Below are positions 8,951-17,354 of a DNA stretch of 64,000 nucleotides, piece after piece. Where the stretch lies: contig NZ_LT984884.1 in the NCBI RefSeq assembly GCF_900258515.1, positions 1,623,168 to 1,687,167 of the forward strand, in the 5' to 3' direction. The position numbers were made by a program, and so were the translations under genes. The stretch is from Lentibacillus sp. Marseille-P4043. GTDB lineage: Bacteria; Bacillota; Bacilli; Bacillales; Amphibacillaceae. The notes below the pieces were generated by a model. That model worked only from the letters and a program-made list of their open reading frames with translations, made no database searches and was not told the DNA's origin. Position 1 is the first letter of the stretch. Each line of letters opens with the position of its first letter.

Positions 8951-8979
8951 ATCCTGGGGAATTCCCCCAGGATTTTTTT
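8951..8979 (+). terminator. Terminator of fda
   Basis: A perfect 9-bp stem (ATCCTGGGG with CCCCAGGAT), a 5-nt loop and a run of T residues. Confidence 0.85.
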
Positions 8980-8984
8980 GTGCT

Positions 8985-9093
8985 GGGACATGGGCGGTCA
9001 CGGTGGGACATGGGGACAGGTTTGTTGTCCCGGCTGAGATTGTCGGAGTGATGCGGGATAGAGGGTGGGACGCGGGACCTGTCCCCATGTCCC
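8985..9093. repeat. REPIN-like repeat locus 4
   Basis: A left unit at 9005-9031 and a right unit at 9067-9093 are separated by 35 nt. A broken left unit (GGGACATGGG) precedes at 8985, 20 nt upstream. Confidence 0.9.
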
Positions 9094-9119
9094 AGTTATT
9101 TTATTTTTTAAAAAATATA

Positions 9120-9148
9120 TTGACAATGAATACGTTTTCATTTATATT
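9120..9148 (+). promoter_or_regulatory. Promoter of the LacI-family regulator
   Basis: TTGACA at 9120-9125, a 17-nt spacer and TATATT at 9143-9148, about 33 nt before the start codon. Confidence 0.75.
9127..9140 (+). promoter_or_regulatory. LacI/CcpA-type operator in the regulator promoter
   Basis: TGAATACGTTTTCA lies between the -35 and -10 boxes. It fits the general LacI-family half-site pattern and differs from the cre consensus at position 5. A close relative, TGAATACATTTGCA, occurs before the aldehyde dehydrogenase gene, so autorepression by the neighbouring LacI protein is as likely as CcpA control. Confidence 0.5.
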
Positions 9149-9180
9149 TAGTTTAAATATTTAAAAAATAGGTGGTTGGG

Positions 9181-10182
9181 ATGGTTTCATCAAAAGATGT
9201 AGCAAGTTACGCAGGTGTATCACAAACGACGGTATCTAGAGTGCTTAATTCTCCAGATAAAGTGAATAAAGAAACATATGAAAAAGTTCTCGCAGCAATG
9301 AAGGAATTGAATTATCGTCCAAACTCAATTGCCCAATCATTAGTTAATAAAAAGACAGGATCGATAGCGCTATTATCAGGTCCGCTACACAATCCTTTCT
9401 TTGTAGAAACAACGACTTCTATCGTTAATTATGCAAAAGAAAGTGGATTCAATGTAAATGTCCATTTTGAAAATCTTGGGGATAACATGTCCGTTTACCA
9501 GGATGTTTTAAGTCATCGGGTTGATGGAATAATTTTGTCTTCCGTTTTGTATGATGATCCAATTTATGACCAACTTAAGAACCTTGATATTCCATTTATC
9601 ATGTTTAATCGAAAACATAAAGAACCGGGACATTTTGTTGAAATGGATAATGTGCAAGCAGGGAGAATAGCTACGGATCATTTGATTAATTTGAATCATC
9701 GCGAAATTGTGTGGGTAGGCGGCCCTACTAACATGACAACTTTTAGTGGTCGATTAGAAGGATTCAAACAATCTTTAATCGCGAACAGTATTGCCGAAGA
9801 TCCTAGGAACATTATTATAACTGATACGAGCAAGCAATCCATTTTTGAGGTAATTGAGTCTGTTATGTCGCGCAAAGAACGTCCGACTGCTATTTTTGCA
9901 GCAACAGATTCTATTGCAATTTATATTATGGATTTTCTTCAACAAAAAGGCTACAGGATTCCTGATGACATTAGCATTATAGGTATTGACAATGTGGAGT
10001 TAAGTCGTCATCATTCATTCCAACTTAGTACCGTTGGAATCATCAATAACAAAAACCTTGGCAGGATTGCTATTGAAAATCTTGTTAACCTTATTGATGG
10101 AGAAGGAAACAATAATCCAGGCTTTGTTCAGAAAACATTGGAAACAAAATTATTTTCCAGAATAACAACCAAAAAGTTGTAG
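9181..10182 (+). CDS. LacI family transcriptional regulator
   Basis: A 333-residue repressor with the LacI helix-turn-helix (VASYAGVSQTTVSRVLN) and hinge (YRPNSIAQSLVNKKTGSIAL) at the N-terminus. A periplasmic-binding-protein-like effector domain follows, with a DNVQAGRIATDHLINLNH block and a C-terminal ATDSIAIYIMDFLQQKGYRIP block. The ATG at 9181 has AGGTGG 6 nt upstream, better than the GTG at 9172. It precedes the aldehyde dehydrogenase/symporter operon on the same strand and probably controls it. The effector is unknown. Confidence 0.9.
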   Translation: MVSSKDVASYAGVSQTTVSRVLNSPDKVNKETYEKVLAAMKELNYRPNSIAQSLVNKKTGSIALLSGPLHNPFFVETTTSIVNYAKESGFNVNVHFENLGDNMSVYQDVLSHRVDGIILSSVLYDDPIYDQLKNLDIPFIMFNRKHKEPGHFVEMDNVQAGRIATDHLINLNHREIVWVGGPTNMTTFSGRLEGFKQSLIANSIAEDPRNIIITDTSKQSIFEVIESVMSRKERPTAIFAATDSIAIYIMDFLQQKGYRIPDDISIIGIDNVELSRHHSFQLSTVGIINNKNLGRIAIENLVNLIDGEGNNNPGFVQKTLETKLFSRITTKKL

Positions 10183-10202
10183 AATAAACCTAAAGTTAAA
10201 AT

Positions 10203-10216
10203 TGAATACATTTGCA
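10203..10216 (+). promoter_or_regulatory. Second candidate operator of the LacI regulator
   Basis: TGAATACATTTGCA differs at two positions from the site in the regulator's own promoter and lies 31 nt before the aldehyde dehydrogenase start. Confidence 0.4.
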
Positions 10217-10246
10217 TAAAATATACAAAAATAAGGAGGTTTTATA

Positions 10247-11680
10247 ATGTGTTATGTCAATAACTATTTAGAAAGGTTAAGGGAATCAAGTTTGAATACG
10301 TATTCACTATTAGATCCTCATACTCGAGAGGAAATTAGAGATATCCCTGATTGCAGTGATATTCAAATGAAAGAAGCAATAACGAAAAGTAAACAAGCAT
10401 TTAATAAAATGAGAGCGCTGACTTCAGAGGAACGATCGAATATTTTGGACAGGGCTAGTAGCATTATTGCGGAAAATAGAGAAGACTTTGCTCAAACCAT
10501 TACATTAGAATCAGGGAAGCCTATCAAGTTTGCTAGAGGGGAAGTTGACCGGACTATTCAAACACTGAAATTCGCGTCAATTGAAGCAAGAAAATTAGAA
10601 GGAGAATCAATTCGATTAGATGCTGCGACAAATGGTGGCGGAAGAGATGCTTATACAATTTACCAACCAATTGGTGTTGTTGGTGCAATTACTCCCTTTA
10701 ATTTCCCGCTAAATTTGGTCGTACATAAAGCGGGTCCGGCGCTTGGGGTAGGAAATACAATCATCGTGAAACCAGCTGAAAAAACTCCGCTATCGGCTAT
10801 CAAACTAGCAGAATTTTTTGAGCAGGCGGGTTTACCTGATGGAGCGTATCAGGTTGTTACTGGTGATGGCCCTAGACTAGGTAAAGTGCTAATTGACCAT
10901 CCTGACGTACAAAAAATTACGTTTACTGGGAGCCCGCAAGTTGGGGAACATATTAAGTCACAAGCTGGCTTGAAAAAGGTAACCTTGGAGCTGGGCAGTA
11001 ATTCCGCTCTATACATTGATGAAAGCGTTCATAATAAAGTGCAGGAAATCGCTAAAAAAGCAGTCAATGGTGCTTTTTCATATAATGGGCAAGTATGTAT
11101 TAGCACGCAAAGAATTTATGTCCACAAAGATGTGAAAGAAGAATTTATCACTTCATTTAAAATGGCTACAGAATCACTACAATATGGAGATCCTAGAGAG
11201 GATACGACAGATATATCCGGGGTCATTGACCAGAAGTCACAGCAGCGTATTCTTAGTTGGATTGAAGAAGCGATACATGAAGGAGCAGAGTTAATTACGG
11301 GTGGAACGATGGAGGATAACGGCGTGAAACCAACCGTACTTGCAAATGTATCATCGAGATCAAAAGTAGCTTGTAAGGAAGTGTTTGGACCTGTCGTATT
11401 AATAAATACAGTGGATAGTGCAGAAACAGCACTGACAGAAATGAATAATAGCGAGTACGGATTAAATGCAGGTGTCTTCACGTATGATCTACCGCAGGCG
11501 TTTAATTTTGCTCATAAATTAGAAGTTGGCCAAGTTCTAGTTAATGACTTGCCAACGTTACGTTTTGATCATATGCCATATGGCGGATTAAAATCATCTG
11601 GTTATGGATACGAAGGAATCAAGTATGCCATGCGGGAAATGGTTCATATGAAATTTATTAGCATGAATTATACCTTTTAG
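10247..11680 (+). CDS. Aldehyde dehydrogenase family protein
   Basis: A 477-residue NAD(P)-dependent aldehyde dehydrogenase. Catalytic Asn152 is in TPFNFPLN, general base Glu248 in TLELGSNSA and nucleophile Cys284 in NGQVCIS; the cofactor lysine is in IIVKPAEKTP. A good AAGGAGG site precedes the ATG. It begins an operon that also encodes an iron alcohol dehydrogenase, suggesting alcohol to aldehyde to acid oxidation of a substrate brought in by the symporter. The sequence does not reveal which aldehyde; the family covers semialdehydes, lactaldehyde and others. Confidence 0.88.
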   Translation: MCYVNNYLERLRESSLNTYSLLDPHTREEIRDIPDCSDIQMKEAITKSKQAFNKMRALTSEERSNILDRASSIIAENREDFAQTITLESGKPIKFARGEVDRTIQTLKFASIEARKLEGESIRLDAATNGGGRDAYTIYQPIGVVGAITPFNFPLNLVVHKAGPALGVGNTIIVKPAEKTPLSAIKLAEFFEQAGLPDGAYQVVTGDGPRLGKVLIDHPDVQKITFTGSPQVGEHIKSQAGLKKVTLELGSNSALYIDESVHNKVQEIAKKAVNGAFSYNGQVCISTQRIYVHKDVKEEFITSFKMATESLQYGDPREDTTDISGVIDQKSQQRILSWIEEAIHEGAELITGGTMEDNGVKPTVLANVSSRSKVACKEVFGPVVLINTVDSAETALTEMNNSEYGLNAGVFTYDLPQAFNFAHKLEVGQVLVNDLPTLRFDHMPYGGLKSSGYGYEGIKYAMREMVHMKFISMNYTF

Positions 11681-11691
11681 GTGGTGAAGTA

Positions 11692-12189
11692 ATGTATACA
11701 TTTTCATTGGATGGAATTAGAGCACCGCAAAACGCCAAACCCTTGTTTTACCCTTACGAAGTTACACAATGGCAGATACAATATAAACCATTTCCCTTTA
11801 TGAAAATGAAAACAGAGAACAAATATTTAATTACGAATCTAACAAGAAAAGAAACGAACTTTTTTGAAGGAAATGTAAATAAATTTGTCCCTTTCCAAGA
11901 AAAAGAGGATGCGCTAATCTTGCCAACGAATTATTTGCAAGAAGAACGGGTTAACGTTTCTGATAAATTTTTGGAAAATTACTACATCCATAAAAGAAAA
12001 GTATGGTCATATCCTAAAATAAGCTTGTTGAATACGTATGCATTGTTTGTACCTTATTTCATTTATAAAAAGCGAATCAAAAATGTGGAAAAAGATTTTT
12101 TATTGGAACCGTCAAGTGGGAGTGAGGATTTGCTAGACAAATATAAAGAAATCCAAAAATATGTACAAGAACAGGGGGTGATCACTTGA
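11692..12189 (+). CDS. Conserved-looking protein of unknown function in symporter operon
   Basis: A 165-residue protein I do not recognise. It has no signal peptide or clear membrane helix. It is rich in aromatic and basic residues, with tracts such as KPFPFMKMKTENKYLITNL and ALFVPYFIYKKRIKN, and an acidic C-terminus. It starts 11 nt after the aldehyde dehydrogenase stop behind AGGTGGTG, and its stop overlaps the start of a 30-residue membrane peptide by 3 nt. Tight packing suggests a role with the enzyme or the symporter; no function is assigned. Confidence 0.75.
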   Translation: MYTFSLDGIRAPQNAKPLFYPYEVTQWQIQYKPFPFMKMKTENKYLITNLTRKETNFFEGNVNKFVPFQEKEDALILPTNYLQEERVNVSDKFLENYYIHKRKVWSYPKISLLNTYALFVPYFIYKKRIKNVEKDFLLEPSSGSEDLLDKYKEIQKYVQEQGVIT

Positions 12190-12278
12190 CTTTCCTATTT
12201 GTAATGATTGGTGTCTTAGTCACAACATGGGTGGGTATGGCAATTGTGTTATTTAAAACTAGTTTATTAGACAAATAA
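12186..12278 (+). CDS. Small membrane peptide, probable symporter accessory protein
   Basis: A 30-residue frame starting TTG, with AGGGGG 7 nt upstream, overlapping the preceding stop. The peptide LTFLFVMIGVLVTTWVGMAI plus VLFKTSLLDK is one membrane helix with a short charged tail. It ends one base before the GGGAGGTGG ribosome site of the sodium/solute symporter. Short helices encoded just ahead of symporters of this family are known as symporter small accessory proteins, and this fits that pattern in size and position. It would be missed by a length cutoff. Confidence 0.7.
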   Translation: MTFLFVMIGVLVTTWVGMAIVLFKTSLLDK

Positions 12279-12293
12279 GGGAGGTGGATGGAA

Positions 12294-13796
12294 TTGGATA
12301 GTGTAATGATTTATTCATGGATTTTTATGGCTCTTTTTATCATTATGATGCTAGTAATGGGTTATATCGGAATGAAACGTACGAATAACCCAGACGATTT
12401 TGCAACAGCGCGATCTAGTTATGGGCCAATTACGATTGCACTTGTTATAAGTGCAGGTATTTCAAGTGGGTCAACCTTTATGGGAATGCCTGGGTTAGCT
12501 TATGATATTGGAGCACCAAGTTTGTGGTATCCATTACTATACCCTGTTGCTACGGTAATTGGGATGTTGTTTGTAGCAAAAACTATAAAAGTTTATGGCG
12601 ATAAATTTGGAACGAGAACTATTCCAGACTTTATCGGTGATCGTTTTAATAGTGAGTTTCTAAGAATTACACTTTCTATTATTACGATCTTGTTAATATT
12701 TTATGTTGTATCCCAGTTTGTAGCAGCTGCGACTATGTTCCAAACTATGATGGGTGTGGATTACAATGTTGGCTTGTTTATTACAGGTATTGTATTAGCG
12801 GTTTATGTATTTTTAGGTGGTTCCCACTCAGACATTTTAACAGATGCAGTCCAAGGATTTTTAATGGTTATTACAGCGATCGTTGTTGTTATATGTTTTG
12901 TAACTAGTGTAGGGGTAGATGGTGGTTTTGGCGATATGATTTCCTTAATTAAAGACAGAAACCCAGAAGGAGCTTTTGACCAGTTATTTATTCATGGCGA
13001 TATTACTTATGGCTCATTTTGGTTAGTTGGGTTGTTATTTATTGCTCACTTACCATTCGGTGTTCTGCCGCACTTAGGAAACAAATTCTTAGCTGTTAAG
13101 TCAAATAAAGATATGAAAAAATTAATTATGTACTGTACTATTTTTGCTACTATTCTCCCACTTATGGGGTTGGGCGGAATGTTAGGAGTAGCTGTTATCG
13201 ATCCCTCCATGAACATACAACCAGATCAGGTAATACCAGTGTTATTCCAAGAAATATTCCCTCCATTTATCGCAGCATTTTTGGCAGTAGCTGTACTTTC
13301 GGCAGTTTTATCTACATCTGATGGATTAATTGTTTCACTGACACAAGTACTTGCAAATGATATTTATCGAAAAACGATTGTTCCGAAGATAACTATATCT
13401 GAAAAGAAATCACAAAAAATAGAGCTACTCATTAGCAGGTATTCGACATTTATTGTTATTTTGGCAGCAATATTAATGGCATGGTCACCACCGAAATATT
13501 TATCCGTATTTATGTGGATTGGAATAGGTGGAATTGTTTCAGCAACTGCTGGACCTTTAGTTGTCGGGGCATTGTGGAAACGTGCGACGAAAACAGGAGC
13601 AATCTTGTCATTATTATCAGGAACTGTCGTGTATTGGATCGTTTACTTGCCATTTGGATTCGACTTCAGTAATCCGTTTGGGGCTGCAGGTATTGGTGTT
13701 CTTACTAGTATGTTAGTAATGGTTTTTTATACGTTATTAACCTCTCATAAAGATAAAGAAGTAAATGTAAGCGAAGACAAATTATCAGTAAACTAA
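12294..13796 (+). CDS. Sodium:solute symporter (SSS) family protein
   Basis: A ~500-residue protein with some 13 hydrophobic segments and SSS motifs: ISAGISSGSTFMGMPGLAYD in the first third, FVVSQFVAAA-like VVSQFVAAATMFQ, and VAVLSAVLSTSDGLIVS in the sodium site region. The TTG at 12294 lies 9 nt after GGAGG and suits the spacing better than the ATG at 12288, which nearly touches it. It is the likely importer for the substrate of the LacI-controlled cluster. The substrate is unknown; SSS members take up organic acids, sugars, proline and others. Confidence 0.88.
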   Translation: MDSVMIYSWIFMALFIIMMLVMGYIGMKRTNNPDDFATARSSYGPITIALVISAGISSGSTFMGMPGLAYDIGAPSLWYPLLYPVATVIGMLFVAKTIKVYGDKFGTRTIPDFIGDRFNSEFLRITLSIITILLIFYVVSQFVAAATMFQTMMGVDYNVGLFITGIVLAVYVFLGGSHSDILTDAVQGFLMVITAIVVVICFVTSVGVDGGFGDMISLIKDRNPEGAFDQLFIHGDITYGSFWLVGLLFIAHLPFGVLPHLGNKFLAVKSNKDMKKLIMYCTIFATILPLMGLGGMLGVAVIDPSMNIQPDQVIPVLFQEIFPPFIAAFLAVAVLSAVLSTSDGLIVSLTQVLANDIYRKTIVPKITISEKKSQKIELLISRYSTFIVILAAILMAWSPPKYLSVFMWIGIGGIVSATAGPLVVGALWKRATKTGAILSLLSGTVVYWIVYLPFGFDFSNPFGAAGIGVLTSMLVMVFYTLLTSHKDKEVNVSEDKLSVN

Positions 13797-13814
13797 TAAA
13801 GGGAGTTGTCATCT

Positions 13815-14987
13815 ATGAGTCAATTTATTTCACCAAAAAACATCTACCATGGCAAAGGGTCATTAAGCAACTTAGAAGGAATTTTAACAGACCTACAAGT
13901 TCAAAAGGTTTTTCTTGTTACCGATCCAATGTTAAAAGAACTTGGTGTGATTGATCCTTTGTTGGAGCAATTATCAAATTTAAATAAGAAAGTGGAAGTG
14001 GTTACGGACGTCGTTCCGGAACCACCGTTAGAAGTGGGAAATAAAGTGGTGGAGAAAGTACGGAAAAGCCAAGCCGATTTAGTAATTGGAGTTGGTGGAG
14101 GAAGTGCACTAGATTTGGCAAAAGCAGCAGCTGTACTCGCTAAAAATGATGGGGCTATCGAGGATTACCTGAATCTTAGCGGGGAAAAGAAGCTAACCAA
14201 TAAAGGCTTGCCAAAAGTATTGATCCCAACAACAGCTGGTACGGGAGCAGAAATAACGGATATTGCCGTTTTTTCTTTAGAGGATACTAAAGATGTTATT
14301 ACCCATGAATTTTTGCTGGCTGACTATGCTATCGTTGATCCTGTTTTAACCTATACATTACCACCAAAAGTAACGGCGGCAAGTGGGGCTGATGCGCTGA
14401 CACACGCGATAGAAGCGTATACATCGATAAATGCAACTCCATTAACAGACACACTGGCACTAGATGCAATGAATCGAATCATCAATCACATAAGAACCGC
14501 TGTATGGAATGGCAAGGATAAGGAAGCAAGAGAGCAAATGTCATTAGGTAGTTTAATAGCGGGTATGAGTTTCTATAATGCTGGTGTAGCGGGCGTGCAC
14601 GGGCTGGCATATCCATTGGGAGGCCTGTTTAAAATTCCACATGGTGAATCGAATGCGGTGCTGCTGCCATATGTGTACGACTACATCTGGCCATCCTGTT
14701 TGAAAAAGATGACCAACATTGCGAACGTATTTAACCTGCCAACAGACGGAAAAAATGAACGAGATATCGCTTTGGATGTCGTTCAAAGCTTACAAAAGTT
14801 AGTAAAAGATGTTGGTCTACCAACTACGATAAGTGAATACAATATTACCGCTGCGGATATTGACCGGTTGACGGAAAATGGTATAAAACAAACTAGATTA
14901 TTGAAACGCAGTCCGAAACCGTTGGACAGAGAAGCAGTTAAGGAAATTTATACAAATGCCTATGAAGGAAAACGAACGAATTTTTAA
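13815..14987 (+). CDS. Iron-containing alcohol dehydrogenase
   Basis: A 390-residue group III alcohol dehydrogenase. The NAD(P) site VIGVGGGSALDLAK is near residue 95, and the metal-binding region includes SGADALTHAIEAYTS and HGLAYPLGGLFKIPHGESNA with its histidines. The ATG at 13815 has AAAGGGAG 9 nt upstream. It follows the symporter and precedes a thioesterase in one operon. With the aldehyde dehydrogenase it would oxidise an imported alcohol or hydroxyacid in two steps; 4-hydroxybutyrate or a similar compound is possible but not shown. Confidence 0.9.
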   Translation: MSQFISPKNIYHGKGSLSNLEGILTDLQVQKVFLVTDPMLKELGVIDPLLEQLSNLNKKVEVVTDVVPEPPLEVGNKVVEKVRKSQADLVIGVGGGSALDLAKAAAVLAKNDGAIEDYLNLSGEKKLTNKGLPKVLIPTTAGTGAEITDIAVFSLEDTKDVITHEFLLADYAIVDPVLTYTLPPKVTAASGADALTHAIEAYTSINATPLTDTLALDAMNRIINHIRTAVWNGKDKEAREQMSLGSLIAGMSFYNAGVAGVHGLAYPLGGLFKIPHGESNAVLLPYVYDYIWPSCLKKMTNIANVFNLPTDGKNERDIALDVVQSLQKLVKDVGLPTTISEYNITAADIDRLTENGIKQTRLLKRSPKPLDREAVKEIYTNAYEGKRTNF

Positions 14988-15004
14988 CGACGGGAAAGAG
15001 TGAA

Positions 15005-15403
15005 ATGTATAAAACGATTATAGAGCCACGTGTCTCGGAAACCGATGGAGTTGGCCATATTAACAATACGGTTGTTCCTGTTTGGTTAGAAGCAGGCAGA
15101 AATAAAATTTTTGAGTTGTTTACGCCAAATCATGACTTTGAAAATTGGAAAATGATTATCATCAATATGAATATTGATTATGTGAGTCAGATTTATTTTG
15201 GGAAGAATGCTGAAGTTTGTACGTGGGTGAAAAAGATCGGCAATACCAGTCTACAATTATATGAAGAGATCTGGCAAGACGAAACATTATGTGCGAGCGG
15301 GACGACAACCTATGTGAATTTTAATTTGGAAAAACAAGCTTCTAAACCAATTTCAGGATCAATTAGAACGGAACTGGAAAGACATTATTACGACGGTGAA
15401 TGA
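15005..15403 (+). CDS. Acyl-CoA thioesterase (4HBT hotdog fold)
   Basis: A 132-residue hotdog protein of the 4-hydroxybenzoyl-CoA thioesterase group. It opens with the YKTIIEPRVSETDGVGHINN segment typical of the family, in which Asp/His residues near DGVGHINN form the active site. It starts 17 nt after the alcohol dehydrogenase stop and is last in the operon. The presence of a thioesterase suggests that a CoA ester forms during breakdown of the unknown substrate. A repeat pair follows immediately. Confidence 0.82.
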   Translation: MYKTIIEPRVSETDGVGHINNTVVPVWLEAGRNKIFELFTPNHDFENWKMIIINMNIDYVSQIYFGKNAEVCTWVKKIGNTSLQLYEEIWQDETLCASGTTTYVNFNLEKQASKPISGSIRTELERHYYDGE

Positions 15404-15414
15404 ATGAGAATGAT

Positions 15415-15502
15415 GGGACATGGGGACAGGTTAATTGTCCCGGCTGGAAATCGCATGGATACAGGGTTTCAGGGTGGGACGCGGGACCTGTCCCCATGTC
15501 CC
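15415..15502. repeat. REPIN-like repeat locus 5
   Basis: Left unit 15415-15441 and right unit 15476-15502 with a 34-nt spacer, placed between two convergent genes and ending 2 nt before the stop of the AEC transporter. Confidence 0.9.
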
Positions 15503-15504
15503 AC

Positions 15505-16401
15505 TTACACTACAATATTTAACAGTATGCTAAGTGTTACAATACTGGTTAACGTTGATATTAACGTAATGCTGGATACTAGTTCTGGTTCGGTGTCGAA
15601 TTCGATTGCGTACATTGTTGTTGTGGCGGCGGTTGGCATCGCCGAAATGATAATGAGTACCGAAGCGATGATGGGATCCATATCGACCATCCATACAAAT
15701 AATGCGGCAATGAGTGGTGCTACAATCATTTTTAGGGTGACAGCTGACGTGACCACTTGCCAATTGAGCTTCAACCCTGTTATCGATCCGAGCTGCATGC
15801 CCAGCATAATCATCATAACTGGTATGGCAGCATCACCTACCATGGATAGGGTAGAATGGATGGCATCCGGCACACCGATAGAATAGTAATGAAAGATAAA
15901 TGCCAAAATTGCCGCATATGTAGTAGGCATTTTCATTACATTTTCAAGTGCACGCCGCATTCCACTCGTACTTCTGGATGCATAATAGATTCCAAAGAAA
16001 TTATTTTGCAAAGCTTGCACAACCATAATAAAAATAGCATATGGCGCGGCAGCATTTCCAACACTAAACAGCACAACAGGCAACCCGTAATTTCCAGAAT
16101 TCATAAAACCAGTTGCTAAAATTGATGCACTCTCCGTGTTTGTTTCCCATTTAAAAACCTTTGATAGAATTTTATTTAAAACTACCATCGCATAAAAAAG
16201 GACAAACATATAAATCAGAATAACAAGAAAACCACTATCATAATTGGCATCCAACAACGTAACAAAAATAAGACAAGGTGACAGGATGTATAACGACACC
16301 GCTGACACAGACTTCACATCAAGCACACGAATACGCTGCAGGATAAACCCCGAAGCAAACACAGCCATTATCGGCAAAATCACACTCAAAAACAAACCCA
16401 T
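15505..16401 (-). CDS. AEC family transporter
   Basis: A ~298-residue polytopic protein of the auxin efflux carrier family, with two bundles of five helices. Typical blocks are ATGFMNSGNYGLPVVLFS in the first bundle and the VGDAAIPVMMIMLGMQLG and ISAMPTAATTTMYAIEF stretches in the second. The start at 16401 is chosen because GGAG lies 9 nt upstream; longer in-frame starts would run back into a repeat unit. It is a single gene between two repeat loci. Substrate unknown; relatives export or import malate and similar acids. Confidence 0.85.
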   Translation of the reverse strand: MGLFLSVILPIMAVFASGFILQRIRVLDVKSVSAVSLYILSPCLIFVTLLDANYDSGFLVILIYMFVLFYAMVVLNKILSKVFKWETNTESASILATGFMNSGNYGLPVVLFSVGNAAAPYAIFIMVVQALQNNFFGIYYASRSTSGMRRALENVMKMPTTYAAILAFIFHYYSIGVPDAIHSTLSMVGDAAIPVMMIMLGMQLGSITGLKLNWQVVTSAVTLKMIVAPLIAALFVWMVDMDPIIASVLIIISAMPTAATTTMYAIEFDTEPELVSSITLISTLTSIVTLSILLNIVV

Positions 16402-16448
16402 AGAAAACAACTCCATTAATAGAACTAGAGAATAGTTTATCATAAGGT

Positions 16449-16559
16449 GGGACATGGGGACAGGTTTGTTGTCCCAGCTCTAGTGGATGCAAGAACCAAA
16501 GCGTAGTCTGCTCTGATGGAGGGAAGCCTAGTGGGACAAGAAACCTGTCCCTATGTCCC
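16449..16559. repeat. REPIN-like repeat locus 6 (long spacer)
   Basis: Left unit 16449-16475 and right unit 16533-16559 with a 57-nt spacer. Confidence 0.9.
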
Positions 16560-16663
16560 GTTAAAAATGTTCATTTATTCTATAGCAGATGAATAGATAT
16601 AAATGAAGGCGAATTTATACTTAAAATAGCAGATTAAAATCATAATTATCGAGGTGTACCTTT

Positions 16664-17341
16664 ATGGTAAAACAACCAATGAGCCAATTTGTATACCAAA
16701 AATTGAAGACAGGGATTATTGAGCGCAAGCTGGCTCCTGGTCAGAAGTTAGTGGAAAATGATATATCAAATTCTTTGTCAGTTAGTCGTACTCCTATTCG
16801 ACAAGCCTTTTCAAAGTTGCAAAAGGAAGGGTTTATTACGATTATTCCAAATAGGGGTGCACAGGTAATTAATCCTACTATTGACGAAATCACAGATGCT
16901 TTTACACATCGAAAACAATTGGAACTACTTGCCACAATGGATATAATGGAAAAAATTAAACAGGAGGATATTGATAATTTAAATATACTTATTCAAGAAG
17001 AGGCGGAAGCATTTGTTAAAAAAGACCTTGTTCAATATATACATGTTAATACAAAATTTCATATCACGTTAATGGGTGGGTGTACAAATCGATTTTTAAA
17101 AGAGAATGCAGTAAAAATGATAAATCAAACTCATATTTATCTCATTTTATATGACCATTTTTATAAAATTGACGAAAAAAACACCCGCGGCTCCAACGAA
17201 CACAAACTTATGGTCAACGTTATTGAAAAAGGAGACACAGGTGCCTTTATTACTCTGCTTGACAAGCATATCAGTAGTACAATCGAAGAATACAAAACAA
17301 GGGTGAAAAGATTTCATCATACTAGCGAGCTATTTGATTAG
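16664..17341 (+). CDS. GntR family regulator, FCD type
   Basis: A 225-residue protein with an N-terminal winged helix (VYQKLKTGIIERKLAPGQKL, then SVSRTPIRQAFSKLQKEG) and an all-helical FCD effector domain carrying metal-binding candidates in HVNTKFHITLMGG and near the C-terminal histidine. GAGGTG precedes the ATG. It converges on the saccharopine-dehydrogenase-like gene, and its last codons lie in a 16-bp tandem duplication shared with that gene. Probable target: the NhaC/dehydrogenase operon or the nitrilase gene, inferred from position only. Confidence 0.87.
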   Translation: MVKQPMSQFVYQKLKTGIIERKLAPGQKLVENDISNSLSVSRTPIRQAFSKLQKEGFITIIPNRGAQVINPTIDEITDAFTHRKQLELLATMDIMEKIKQEDIDNLNILIQEEAEAFVKKDLVQYIHVNTKFHITLMGGCTNRFLKENAVKMINQTHIYLILYDHFYKIDEKNTRGSNEHKLMVNVIEKGDTGAFITLLDKHISSTIEEYKTRVKRFHHTSELFD

Positions 17342-17354
17342 CGAGCTATTTGAT
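17323..17354. repeat. 16-bp tandem duplication at a convergent gene junction
   Basis: TAGCGAGCTATTTGAT occurs twice head to tail (17323-17338 and 17339-17354). The GntR stop (17339-17341) and the stop of the opposing gene (17346-17348) both fall in the second copy. Confidence 0.9.

Noticed and set aside
11116..11481. 121-codon minus-strand frame
   Set aside because: Fully antisense to the aldehyde dehydrogenase gene, with no start signal; a shadow frame.
15404..15886. 160-codon plus-strand frame
   Set aside because: It begins in a repeat pair and is antisense to the well-supported AEC transporter gene.
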